Assembly: GCA_002102555.1 (NCBI GenBank) | Contig: MCFL01000088.1 | Coordinates: forward strand, 1-64,000 | Origin: Catenaria anguillulae PL171 | Taxonomy: Eukaryota > Blastocladiomycota > Blastocladiomycetes > Blastocladiales > Catenariaceae | Length of the DNA: 64,000 nucleotides | Direction: 5' to 3' | Part shown: one piece after another, positions 1 to 10,484 of the stretch | How the letters are laid out: every line of letters begins with the position of its first letter | Position numbering within the stretch: position 1 is the first letter of the stretch | Notes under the pieces: model-generated | Databases searched by the model: none | Seen by the model: the letters and a program-made list of their open reading frames with translations, nothing else | What the model was told of the DNA's origin: nothing | Made by a program: the position numbers and the translations under genes

Positions 1-878
1 CTTGACCGCAGGCATGCCAGCGAGTGCCGAGCGAGATTGGTTTGCTGTGACTGTTGAAGCTGCTGTTGCGAAAAACCAGATGCGCGTGGAATGATGTCGT
101 CCGGGTTAGCGTCATTGGATGCAACATGGCGTCGACTCCCAACGTGGCTTCGAGCGACCGAGTCCGGTGCAAGGAGTTTGCGTCCAACAGAGGCAAGATG
201 GCCGGGTGGCGGGCGGGTTTCGCGGCTGGAACGGCCGTCATGTCTGGCGAGGGAGGTGGGCGGGTTTGCCGAGGAGTGTGCTGGAAGGTCAAAGAGGGGC
301 TGAGACGAGTTTTGTCTGGAATCTGAGAGAGACGCGGCGGCAATGAGAGCGTTGGGGTCGGCACGGGGTTGCAAGGCGGCAGAGGCGAGGTGTGCGAGTG
401 CACCAGTGCGGTTGTTTGGAGAGTTGAGGGACGTGGGCGGAGGGTATCTGTGGGATGAGGCGGTCGGGGACAGCGGTGGGGTGGCCGAGTTGGAGGCTCT
501 GTGACTGTTTGCGAGATGCGGGGCATCAGCCGCTGGGGCAGTGTCCGAGTGCGAATCGATGTCTGGGTCGAGGCCGTCGTGAATGTCGTGGTCGTGGTTG
601 TCTAGACCGTGAGGGAGATGATGATGGAGGCGTGCTGCATCATCCGTCGGCTGGGATTGGGAGTGCGAGGTGGCCGACAGCTGCGACAGGCCCTGCAGGT
701 ATTGGTCGGACAGGTCCTTGCAGTCTTGCAGCTGGCTGTCAGATAGTCCGCTGGCGTTTGTCTTTGAGTCTGTACGTTCGACACTCGGGTTAGTGTTGGC
801 GTTGGCGCTGGTGGTGGTGGTGGCCGTGGTGACAGTCACGGTGACAAGAGACATGGGTGCTGGTGTGGACGGAGGCAT
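1..878 (-). CDS. N-terminal part of a disordered protein, cut by the window edge
   Basis: The minus strand is open with no stop from the ATG at 878-876 to base 1, so about 292 residues are visible and the C-terminus lies outside the window. The start carries a Thr/Val run (VTVTVTTATTTT). A patch with LSDSQLQDCKDLSDQYL follows, then His/Asp-rich and Ser/Pro/Gln-rich stretches. No folded domain is recognisable. The codons are GC-rich like those of neighbouring genes, and the frame runs through about 880 bases without a stop, which supports it as real. An intron inside this stretch cannot be excluded. Function unknown. Confidence 0.6.
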   Translation of the reverse strand, partial: MPPSTPAPMSLVTVTVTTATTTTSANANTNPSVERTDSKTNASGLSDSQLQDCKDLSDQYLQGLSQLSATSHSQSQPTDDAARLHHHLPHGLDNHDHDIHDGLDPDIDSHSDTAPAADAPHLANSHRASNSATPPLSPTASSHRYPPPTSLNSPNNRTGALAHLASAALQPRADPNALIAAASLSDSRQNSSQPLFDLPAHSSANPPTSLARHDGRSSRETRPPPGHLASVGRKLLAPDSVARSHVGSRRHVASNDANPDDIIPRASGFSQQQLQQSQQTNLARHSLACLRS

Positions 879-1799
879 GGCGGCTATTTCACATGGAAGT
901 GCAGTGAGAGTGAGTCACACATCCAGGTTGTGCAGACAAAGACAACTTGTAGCGTGTGGTACCAAAGTAGGCAATCAATCTCGATTCTATCAGTATGTTC
1001 TCGTGTCATGGTCCATCCCTCTCCTCTGTCCTCTCGGTCTCTGTTCAAACGAAAAGTGTTGGCCGGAGCGTGTGTCAGTTTGGGGCCGTCGATCAACAGC
1101 TCCAATCACACTCTTTCGGTTTAGAACATTTTAACACATGTTCCACAATCTCAACACAAGGCAGCGAAAGATGCAAGTATATAATGACTCGATGCAACTG
1201 CTTGCCACATGGCATTCATTCACAAAGTCCTGATGGTCGCTTACCCGACCCCTGCCTCAGCCGCGCCGTCTGACCTCACCGTGGCATGCCCTACGTGTGC
1301 CATACGTGTGGACCCAGCCCGAGTTGCATATGCATTCATTGAAGGAACTTGAATAATTCGAACGTCCACCGATGATTGAGAAAATGTTTCACTCGCATGT
1401 CTCATTGATGGCCCGAGTGGACCGCTCGTGCGCAACAAGGAAACAAGGAAACAAGGAAGGTCTGGGCGTGGAACTCGAGCCCATGTGCACAGTCCGTCTC
1501 GATCGCAATCACTTCAGTATTTGTCTCACATGGCGCAACTGCCAGGATTCCAGGAATGAACGCAAACCCAGCAGCAAAGCAAAGCGTTAAGACCGTGGCG
1601 GACCCCCCCCCCTCGAGCTCTTTCTTGAACTGGCCGCCGCTCGGTCTCGGACTCGGACTTGGGACTTGCACTCAACCAACCACCACGGAGCCTCATCCAG
1701 CTCAACCAGTGTCCATCGTCCGTCGTCGCATTTGGCTATTCCCACGCATCGTATCATCGTATCGCATTTTTTCCCATTCACTTTTTCCGCTAGCCCACT
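879..1799. other. Divergent intergenic region between two genes
   Basis: This stretch lies between the start of the minus-strand gene ending its promoter at 879 and the plus-strand start at 1800. Base composition is more AT-rich than the flanks. A TATATAAT-like stretch lies at about 1177-1184 and a C-tract at about 1605-1613. I see no convincing gene; the short open frames here lack any recognisable protein character. Confidence 0.5.
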
Positions 1800-3990
1800 A
1801 TGCGTCCACTCGTACTCGTTTCGCTCCTCGGCCTCTTCGCCGCCCACCACGGTCATGGTGCCTGGGCCATGCCTGCGCCCGCACCCCAAGTCACACTCAC
1901 AGCCACCATTCCTGCTGGCCCGATCAATCCGACGTTGACCATCACCGTGTCCACGCCGCCCATCACCACACCGACCACCACTTCCACATCCACTACCGCC
2001 CAGGATGGCGCCGGATCTGCCGTCACGACATCCACCTCGCCATCGACCTCACAGGCCACGGTCATTCCCACGCCTTGGATCCTTGTGCTTCCCGGCTACG
2101 GCAATGTGACGCGTCAAGGCGACGGCCAGTCCTCCACCTCCACCTCGACTACTACAACCACCACAACTGCCACGACAACCAGCACCACGGAAGCGGCCAG
2201 CGGATCCGCAGTGACCACCGCCTCGACCTCTGAAATCCCACTTGTCGGCATAGTGACGCAAACCACCCAAACCGTCACCATCTCTGTCTCGGACATTCCC
2301 GTCATGACGGCCACTGTCACCCTCCCGCAATCCATCGCGCCCACGCCCACGCCTCCACCCGTTCGCGCACGCAAGCTCCGCCGACGCCAAACTCCCGGTC
2401 AAACGACGACCACAACGGCATCAACGGCAACCACGCAGCAGGGCGGTGGGCAAGCATCGGCCACCTCGGCACCGGGCGACTCAATCTTTGCTTACGGCCA
2501 AGCATTCTTGTTTGAGCCGCCCACACAAGCGCAAGCCACGGATCCGTACTTTGGGCCATTTGCTGCATTCCGCGCAGAGAATTTAACGCTAGAAGAGGAA
2601 CAGAGGCTGGTGAACCGATCCTACTACTTCAAAGGTACATCGTAATCGGTATACTTGTCATTTCTTAACCGCACCATGTCTCACTTTGCAAACACCTCAC
2701 GTTCCCCATTTCCCGCTTGACAGGCAAACCCTACTCTGGCCAAGCCCAAGTCCAACTCGCCGCCAACCAATCCACGCCGGCCTCGGATCCTGCCGTGTTT
2801 GACATTCCCTCCCCCGCCCCGCTCGTGCCCAAGCAGCTCGCCTGGCAATCTCCCGACCACCCTCAACCCTCGCGCAAATCGCTCCCCGTCTCGCCGCAAA
2901 ACGGCGTGCTCATTATCAACTCGTCGTGGACGGGTCTTCCAGGCGGTTTGATCAGCGTCCAGCCCGTCCAGGGCCTATTGGGCTCTGTCCTGCTGCCCTA
3001 CCAAGTGGCCCCGTTGGCGCAAAGTCAGTTGCCCGTGCCGAGTCCGGTGGTGGCGGGTGTGTCGCACTTGGTGTTGGCGCCGCAGAATACCAGGGAGAGG
3101 CAGGCACAGGTGCAGCAGGGCGGCCAGCAGCCACGGCCACAGCCGCAGCCGCAGCCGCAGCCCGGGCAGGATGGCGGGGTTCAAGGCGGGTTTGTGCCGC
3201 GCCAGATTGAGGCCCTCAGGAGGCAGGCCGTGATTGAAAAGCACATTGCCGTGATTTCGGACATTGATGTACGTCCAGGCAGTCTCACATTTCTGTCTCG
3301 TGGACTCAAGCCAAGCCTGACTCTGACAACCACCGGATTCAGGATGTGATCAAGGAAACCCGTGTTTCCAACCCGCGCCAAGGTCTGCTCAACTCTTTCA
3401 CGCGAGAATACGTCCCAATTGCAGGCATGCCAAGCTTGTTCCAAAACACGCTCGCTCAGACCTATGCCAACACGTCGACGGCCGTTACGTTCCATTTTGC
3501 GAGCGGGACGCCGATTCCGCTCGCTCCCAGCCTGCTGCAATTCCTCGATGCGTACTATCCGCCTGGGTCACTGACCTTGCGTCCAACATCCACGTTTGAC
3601 CCGCAATCCTTCATCAACGCCCTGGCCGATGGCATCGACAACAACTTTCGGCGCCAAGCACACGTGGACATTCTCAACACGTACGCGACAGCACAAGCCA
3701 TGCTTTTTGGTGATACGGCCAGCCGCACGTTCGAGACCTATGTGCGGCTGCTCGAGCAGTATCCGGGCAGGATTGCGTGCGTGTACTTGCGCAATTTGAC
3801 GGCTGTGGATCCCGCGGGGTCCAGTCCGAATCCGTTGACGCGGCTGACGAGGGAGCAGGCGTATGCGCAAGTCAGGCAGGTGTTGCCAGAGGAGATGCGC
3901 GGTAGGGTCGAGCAGATGGTGGTGCCGTTTGTGGATCCCGGCGAGCTGGTTGGGATGAATTTGACGACCGCGCCCGTCAAGTGTGTGTGA
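1800..3990 (+). CDS. Secreted Ser/Thr-rich protein with APP1-type phosphatidate phosphatase domain (DUF2183)
   Basis: Three exons: 1800-2634, 2724-3268 and 3343-3990, giving 675 residues with all phases consistent. Residues 1-22 look like a signal peptide (LVLVSLLGLFA core). A Thr/Ser-rich region follows to about residue 170, then a Pro/Gln-rich linker. The C-terminal third matches the APP1/DUF2183 catalytic fold. It has HAD motif I as DIDDVIKET (about 458-466), then a GLLNSFTREYVPIAGMPSLF block, a motif II-like FHFASGTP, and LDAYYPPGSLTLRP. In known App1 proteins this domain dephosphorylates phosphatidate. The first motif is assembled across intron 2. The signal peptide would put the enzyme in the secretory pathway or outside the cell, unlike yeast App1, which is cytosolic at actin patches. 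Domain call is strong; location is inferred. Confidence 0.82.
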
Positions 3991-5036
3991 ATGAATGGGT
4001 CATGAGTCGTCAGCCGTGTCGTGTGTGCGTGCTTCGAGTGAAGGGGTTCGTGAGCAGGAACGGAGATGGAGGTGAGAGATTCGTTCCCTAACTCGATCTT
4101 GTCTTGATAATCTGTGAGTGTTTGTATAGTTTTTTTTGTTGCCAACCCATTCCTCCGATTGAGTCGACTATATACGCTCGCCTCCAAACGCACCATTGTG
4201 TTCGGTGGTCCCGGCCCAAGTTGCCTGTCAGTCCTTGACCCATTTCCTACATTCACAGATGGGCCATCAGATATCGACTCTTGTTAACCACTTGGTACGT
4301 ACCTACTTCTTTTGGCCTTGTATTTTGCGACACATGGCTTGCCCCTCGTTCTTTCCCACCAGGTTCGCCTTGGCCAAGTCGCTCAACCGACACGACCCTT
4401 CAAGCACGTCTCTGGCAAAGAAGTGGTAGGTACCGGGTACCTGCTCGACCCACACGGCGCTATTTCCGCCATTTGAATCCCATTTGCCGCTTTGCACGAT
4501 GGCCCAAATCCATGGCCAGAACAGATCACGTTGGCGGCGGGCGCTGCGGGTGGCATCGTAACGGCTGCACAAGGAAGCATGCCGCCAAGAACTCGAATCA
4601 GTGTTGCGTAAGATGTGGACCGCTGGCCCGTGTTTCGTTGGGTGTCGTTTGTGACTTGCAGCATCTGCCCTGTTCGCAAAAGTTGTTGAGGGCTCTGTGG
4701 TCTGATCCATTTCAATTCAATTCAATACAACACCAGACCAAATGCACCAGATCCATGCAAGACCTGACGGCCAACATGACCGACTCCCGAAGCGTGACTT
4801 GACTGAAAAATGAAAAATGAATCTATATCCAAAAGACCGAAAAGCATGACAAGCATAAATGACGACAAAGAAGAGGGAAGACAGATGCGACGAAAAACAA
4901 GCAGAAACGAAAAAACCATATGTATGCGTGCGAAATGCAGAAGACGTGGGAAACGACAGGCGAGCGAGTCCCGTGTTGTGGTTCGTGTCAAAGTGGGGAA
5001 AGGAAGCGGAAAACAAAAGAAGAGCAAGGGGCCAGC
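3991..5036. other. Intergenic stretch, no supported gene
   Basis: About 1 kb between the 3' ends of the APP1-domain gene (+) and the disordered protein (-). It is lower in GC than the flanks and broken by stops in all frames apart from short open stretches. The minus-strand neighbour ends with a TGA at 5039-5037. The preceding bases read as a possible GTGAGC splice donor, so a further downstream exon of that gene in this stretch is conceivable but unsupported. Confidence 0.4.
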
Positions 5037-6980
5037 TCACCACCATACAACATCATCATCCGCAAACTTGCGCGAGCCACTCTCGGCCGCTACCGCCGTG
5101 CTGGCCTTTGCAGCCTGCGCCGCCGCCGCCGCGGCCGTTCCACAAAACACATTGACCAAGGGCCGTGCTGCCGCGTCCCTCATCTCCATCTCCTCCAACT
5201 CGTCCAACGACGGCACCATGACCTTGACACTCACCATCAAACCTGGCGACCTCGAGCGCATCCCGGGCGCAGCAACCACCGGAGGCCGGCGCCACACTCT
5301 GGGTTTGAACGTGGCCATTGACTCGGCTTTCCCCGACCGATACGCCGCATACGCGCCGCCCGCATGGTCCTCGTCGTCCATTTCGGTGGCATCTGCATCC
5401 TCCTCGTCAAGCGTGTCTGCCGCCTCCGTGTCCAGTTCCGTATCTGCATCCAAATCCAGCCGCCCACATCCGCACACCCCATGGTCTGTGCCACCGGTGG
5501 CTGGGCTCGGGTGACCGCGCGCATGTGCCAGTGCGTGTTGTCGGCGCATGAGCGACCGGAGTTCGAGCAAGTACACTGTGTCTTGAAACAGCATGCGGTC
5601 CGTGGTGGTAGGTGTGCGATCATAGTCGGCGGGGAGAGCGACTGGAATCATGAGCGAAACGAGGTGTGGCGTGGGTGGGAAGTGGACGCGCCGTTTTTGC
5701 ATTCGTTGGTTCGTTGCTGAAGGAAGCGCGTCGAGTGACGTGGAGGGCGAGTGGTGGCCAGAGTCGGCGTGGACTGGGAGCGGAGGTTTGGGCGGCGTGC
5801 AGGGGGATGATGAGGCCTGGCCAAAGTGCAGCGAGGACCCACGTGGCGGAATAGGCGCAGTGAATGATCGCTTTGGCGGTGGGAAGCGTGACCGTTGGAG
5901 ATTGGATTGGGGTGGGCCCGGTGGCGCAGAGGGCGGCGAGGATGACCGGTCGAATCCTTCGTCGAGATCGTTGGGGTCCCATTCGTCGTACATGTCCTCA
6001 ACGTCGCTGGCGTTGCCATCGTCGGGTTGGGTGCCAGTCGTGGGTAGGTTGGTGATGGCCGAATCTGGGAGCGGCGAGGGCGAGCGGCAGGCGGGTGGGA
6101 GAATTAGGGTGGACGTTGGCGAGGGGGTTGAGGTGAGATGGTGTGGAACAGATTCGGGCGAGTCGAGAAGCTTGGCAGAAGACGTAGTAACGAGTGAGAC
6201 ACTGGCGGTGTCGTCGTCGCCATCGCTTCCGAGAATGGGAGATAATTGTGTTGGATGCTGATGGGACACTGGGATGCGACTTGGGCTGGTCGCTCGGGTA
6301 CTTGTGGGACTTTCGAGCTCATCAACCACTCTTCGCTTGCGCCGAGGTGCAGACGTGGGTGGTGAGAAGGTGAGCGACGAAAAAATGGACGGTTCGACCG
6401 AGGAAGAAGGAGGGACATGTCCGACGCCATTGCCGACGCTAGATGGAGGCGACTGAACCAGGACCGAGGTGGAGATGCCAGTGGGCGGCTTTGAGAGCGG
6501 AAGCGATTGGATACCGGCCGAGAGCTGGTGCAGCAGGCGCACGGCCGAGGCAAGGTCGGTCGGGACGGTGGACGGAGGTGGCGACGCTGACGATGAGAAC
6601 GCGGAGAGTGGGGAATGGCCGTGGCCAAAGTGGCGTGGGAGCGACGTGGACAAGGTTGGGCGACCGTGTGGCGAGTGGAGCGACATGGCGCGACGCGGAG
6701 GGGCACGGCCCGAAGTCACGAGCGCCACGGGACCAGCAGGGACAGGGTCCACCGTCGACTGCATGACGACTGCGGAAGGCGAAGGACGAGACCAAGGCAG
6801 CGGCTGCAGATGCACGTTTGGGGTGACGGGGAGGGGCAGTGGCAAGGGAACGGTGGCGGCGCCGGGCGAGGGAGGGTCCGGCATGGGAAGTTGACTGAAG
6901 TAGGATTCGGACTCGGGCTCTTGAACCTGGGCAAGGCGGCGCGGCAGCGAGCGCGAGTGTTGTTGGTGTTGGTGGAACAT
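5037..6980 (-). CDS. Large disordered protein with an RVxF-type PP1-docking motif
   Basis: A single 647-residue open frame that starts at the ATG at 6980-6978. Most of it is Ser/Pro-rich and disordered. Basic patches at about 212-218 (PRRKRRV) could be a nuclear signal. An acidic stretch lies at about 322-345 and another at about 509-540. Residues 428-434 read QKRRVHF, which fits the basic-flanked RVxF consensus for docking protein phosphatase 1. The next segment (LVSLMIPVALPADYDR...FQDTVYLLELRSLMRRQ, about 440-480) looks like the only structured part. No family is recognised. A PP1-regulatory or scaffold role is only a suggestion from the motif. The C-terminal tail is Ala-rich and ends in WW. 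Confidence 0.68.
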   Translation of the reverse strand: MFHQHQQHSRSLPRRLAQVQEPESESYFSQLPMPDPPSPGAATVPLPLPLPVTPNVHLQPLPWSRPSPSAVVMQSTVDPVPAGPVALVTSGRAPPRRAMSLHSPHGRPTLSTSLPRHFGHGHSPLSAFSSSASPPPSTVPTDLASAVRLLHQLSAGIQSLPLSKPPTGISTSVLVQSPPSSVGNGVGHVPPSSSVEPSIFSSLTFSPPTSAPRRKRRVVDELESPTSTRATSPSRIPVSHQHPTQLSPILGSDGDDDTASVSLVTTSSAKLLDSPESVPHHLTSTPSPTSTLILPPACRSPSPLPDSAITNLPTTGTQPDDGNASDVEDMYDEWDPNDLDEGFDRSSSPPSAPPGPPQSNLQRSRFPPPKRSFTAPIPPRGSSLHFGQASSSPCTPPKPPLPVHADSGHHSPSTSLDALPSATNQRMQKRRVHFPPTPHLVSLMIPVALPADYDRTPTTTDRMLFQDTVYLLELRSLMRRQHALAHARGHPSPATGGTDHGVCGCGRLDLDADTELDTEAADTLDEEDADATEMDDEDHAGGAYAAYRSGKAESMATFKPRVWRRPPVVAAPGMRSRSPGLMVSVKVMVPSLDELEEMEMRDAAARPLVNVFCGTAAAAAAQAAKASTAVAAESGSRKFADDDVVWW

Positions 6981-7712
6981 GATGCTGACGGTCTGTGTCT
7001 CATTACATGGGTCAATTAAGGGCGCGGCGTGGGTGTGAAAATGTGGATGCTGAGCGGTATGAATTACATGGAATGAGATGGAGATGAAGATGAGAATGAA
7101 GATGAAGATGACGATGAGGATTGCGTGGGATTAAAATTTGCAGAATGAATTACATTGCCATGTGTTGTGGGCTTCATAACGAAGTGGCAAAGGGAACAGA
7201 GTCCAGCAGAGTTTGAATTCGGACCGTTGCGGCGCGAGCGCTGGTTCAAGTTGCTTGCAGTTGCGGCAACGGCAGCGGCATTCGTGCTGCGGCGCATGTG
7301 CATGTGGCACGGCGGTCAATGAGGTCTCCGATCCAACCTAGTCCGTTGGCAGACCGCCACACGCGACGCGCTTTTTGTTTCCCACCCACCTTGCTCACCT
7401 TGGAAAGGAATGGACGAAAATGTAAGAAGCATATGGTACTTTTCATGGAAATAGTGGATGCGAAAAACTGGTATTCCGGGTGATATGATATGTCAATGAG
7501 GTTAAGATATGGTAAGGGACTGCAAATTGATTATGGGAATGGATTTCGTTGAAACCGAATTGCAACAGACGCTCGAGACGAGAGTGAAGAACTGTTGAAT
7601 GACCACGACGATGACGACAATCCAGTCATGCAAACCAGATGCATAGCGCCATAATGGGCTCAGACCGATGTCGACAACAAGGCCGTGTCTGGAAAGTACC
7701 AACTTGGATAAG
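6981..7712. other. Intergenic stretch with a GAT-rich simple repeat
   Basis: Promoter side of the disordered protein and 3' side of the BRCT gene. An imperfect GATGAA/GATGAG repeat occupies about 7074-7118. Short open frames on the minus strand at about 7064-7319 are mostly translations of that repeat and are not supported as a gene. Confidence 0.45.
7074..7118. repeat. Imperfect (GATGAR)n microsatellite
   Basis: Tandem hexamer-like units of GATGAA, GATGAG and GAATGA run for roughly 45 bases with a few substitutions. It is a simple-sequence tract in a non-coding interval. Confidence 0.75.
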
Positions 7713-10043
7713 TCACCTCGTCGACACGCACATTTTCTCGGGAACACTAGACAAGTATTCAAAACGGATCATGTTGGAAGTAGACTTGTCAGCAGGACAC
7801 CTCCGAGTCTGTTGACACGATGAACATCGACGTACCATGGTCAACCACCACGGCGACACCACAAACTTGCCCAATCCTCTTGCAACCTCCACCTCGCTCG
7901 TTTCCTTGATATCGGACTCGGCAGGCGGCGGGTGCTTGGACATGTGCACCACATGTGTGCACCGCGGCGAAAAGCTCGTCAGGTACCGTGCACCGAGAGA
8001 TTGCGCGAGCGTGTGCATGTCTTCTGCTTGCTGTTTTTTTTTTTTGCCAAGGTTTCAACACAAGTAGGTGTTGGCCAATTGAGGAACCAGACCACGAAGC
8101 ACACAAGCATGGGAACACGAACCTCAACCGAATCCGTCACATACACAATGACGCCATCCAACGGCTTCGGATTCCGGATCGGATACTCGCGCGGCATCAC
8201 ATACGCACCCTACACATCAAATACGTGTGAGTCAGAATCACTCCGCTTTGGCGCCATGAACATTGCACAAGTCTACATGCACATACCCTCTGAACCATGG
8301 CTTCGACCCACCCAATACCCGCAACCCTTGCGCCCCACGCCGACGCGCGTCGCTCAAGTTCGTCGTCAGGGTTCGCAGAGATGACAACGTCGGACGTAAC
8401 ACGAAAAGTACCATGAATCCGAGCGCCAAGCGATTGCAGGATCAGGACAAGGGCACGTCGGTCGTATTCGGCGAATCCACAAAGCGCAATTTGCGAACCA
8501 GAGAGATCTGTCGTAGACAATTAATCGTCAGTGAGAGGAATGGGAAGGAGGAATAGCAAAGTGAAAATCGCCGACTTGGAATTGGGTCGAGCAAGTGTGG
8601 GCTGTACAAAAATGAGGTAGTTGGCGAAAGCAACGAGTTGGACTACACAGCCATGGAAACACAAATTGCTCAGCCATCCGCCATCTCGAGGCAATCTTCA
8701 CGCCATGAAAGCAAAGACGTACGTACCTTGAGCGAATGATACATCCACACTTCCGTCACCACCTCCACCTCGCCCCGCTTTTCGGCCTCTCCATACTTTT
8801 CCCTAATCTGCGCCAGCGCAGGGCACGCCACGGGAAGCATCAGGTACCGCCGATGCACGCCGACATACCCGGGACTCACGGGGCTGGTGCCCTGCGGCGC
8901 AACCAGCGCCCCATGTGTGCGTGCGAGCTCGCGCAGTGCTGGCATGTGATGTGAGGTAAAACCCTGGATGGCAATCACGCATCCAGAGAAGAGGTTTGGG
9001 TTGGTTGAGGTCGAGTCGAACGCGATGGGCGATGACCGCGCGGATGAGGGCGACAGGGGAGAGTTCGGGTCGCGTGCCGGTGGAGGCGGCAGCGGCGGAG
9101 GCGTGTACGGTGTATTGTTATGCGTTGCTGTCGAATCGGCACCTTCCAAGGAAGCGGGAATCATGGGTGGTATGGTGGGCACCGGAGATTGACCATATTG
9201 TCGACGTGGAAGTAGGCGCTGCGGCGTGGGAACAAGGTCGTCTTCAGTTGCATCGCCGTCTTCGTCTTCCAACTCTGTATCGTCACCCTCTTCTTGCTCA
9301 CGATCCGAATCCAACATCGTTTTGTCCAACTCGTCGACAAGTTCATGTACTTGAAACGACCGGTCTGTATCCTCTGGATCCATTGCATACGACATGCGCG
9401 GCGACGAGGGCGCAACCGAAGGGCTCACGTCCCCTCCGTGGGCTTCCCCAAACGGGTCGTCGTTGGATGATGGGACTGGAAGAGTCAGGAGCGGCGGCGG
9501 CGGCATGATACGCGTCAACGTGGGCACTTTTTTCAAGCCAGTTGCTCCCTTTGGACGCGGCGGTGGAGAACGGTTCATGATCCTGCGCGGTTTCCACGCG
9601 ACCGTCTTGAGCTGGTCCATGGATCGGTCTGGATCGAGATTATGTGCGGGGTGGTACGTGGGCGACAATGGCAGTGGGCCGGTTTCATCGGGATCGACGT
9701 TGCCGCCGTATCCAATACCATAATTGTTGGGAGATAGCGGGGATATGAGTGCCGTGTTGGGAGTCGTTGGCGATGCGGCCGTGGCCACCACGGAGGCAGT
9801 GAGTGAGGACGGTGTCGTCGGCGCGTGTGCAAGTCTGTTTGAGTGCGGGATCAGGAGGCGGAGCGCGGGCGGGGCGCCTCCTTTTGGTCGGCGAGACAGC
9901 GAGTCGGTGCGTTCAAAGGCAAAGGCACCTCCTGGGCCGAGTGGGCGGCCGAGCCCTGGATGCACTGTGGTGTCCTTGGTCGGCAGGACGGCGCCAGAGG
10001 GTGCCGAGGAGATGGGCTCGGCGTACATGTTGCGGTCACCCAT
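7713..10043 (-). CDS. Three-BRCT-domain protein (TopBP1/Dpb11/Rtt107-like architecture)
   Basis: Four exons on the minus strand: 10043-8723, 8507-8287, 8209-8123 and 8030-7713, giving about 648 residues with consistent phases. The N-terminal 350 residues are disordered and Ser/Pro-rich, with an acidic run at about 245-270. Three BRCT units follow. Unit 1 is about 353-440 (LFSGCVIAIQGF...HGALV...VTEVWMYHSL), unit 2 about 442-515 (LSGSQIALCGF...LGARI...GWVEAMV) and unit 3 about 535-620 (LDGVIVYVTD...LGARYL...THVV...FVVSPWWL). BRCT domains bind phosphopeptides in DNA-damage and replication-checkpoint proteins. Which orthologue this is cannot be told. The frame is also open upstream to about 10155 behind a possible acceptor, so an extra 5' exon is possible. 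The donor at 8722 was chosen because it alone restores the frame of unit 2. Confidence 0.8.
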
Positions 10044-10484
10044 GGTTACTTGAGTGGCTCTTGAACCCAGCACGGTGACGTTGGAGAAGAACAAGAATGA
10101 ATCGTTCGCGTCCGGGATCAGCTGGACCACGAGCGAGTTGAGCTGCGCCGCTGCAGGGAGGAGCGTGGGCAATGCAGGAGGATCGATATCACGGTGTTGG
10201 TCAGCCTTGTTTCATCGAGTGTGTGCTTGTCTCTTTCTCTTTCTGTGCCGTCTAGACTCGGTATGGCGGCTGCTGTGCGGCTGTGGGAAATCACAATCAA
10301 CAAGCATGCGGTGCGAATGCGGGTTGCAGCCGTTCGCTCCGTCTTCGAATAGGCTTCTAGACTCCTGTTCCAGAAGAGATCAGCGCCACTGTGGTGTTGC
10401 TGTGATGAGCTGAGGCGCCAAGAAAGGCACACTTGTCTGCCGACGTCGCGAGCGTATTTACCGTGCGCCATTGTATTTACATCC
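10044..10484. promoter_or_regulatory. Divergent promoter between BRCT gene and SLA2
   Basis: About 440 bases separate the two start codons. The sequence GTATTTACATCC lies at 10475-10486 just at the SLA2 start. The first part (to about 10155) stays open in the BRCT frame and may be 5' coding or UTR. No TATA box stands out. Confidence 0.4.

Noticed and set aside
7802-7828. A GT...AG pair 27 bases apart in the last exon of the BRCT gene
   Set aside because: It keeps the frame either way and is far shorter than the other introns here; reading through is simpler.
10469-10471. Minus-strand ATG that could start the BRCT gene through a 300-base first intron
   Set aside because: It would lie only 14 bases from the SLA2 start on the other strand, leaving no promoter. 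The ATG at 10043 was kept, with the doubt noted.
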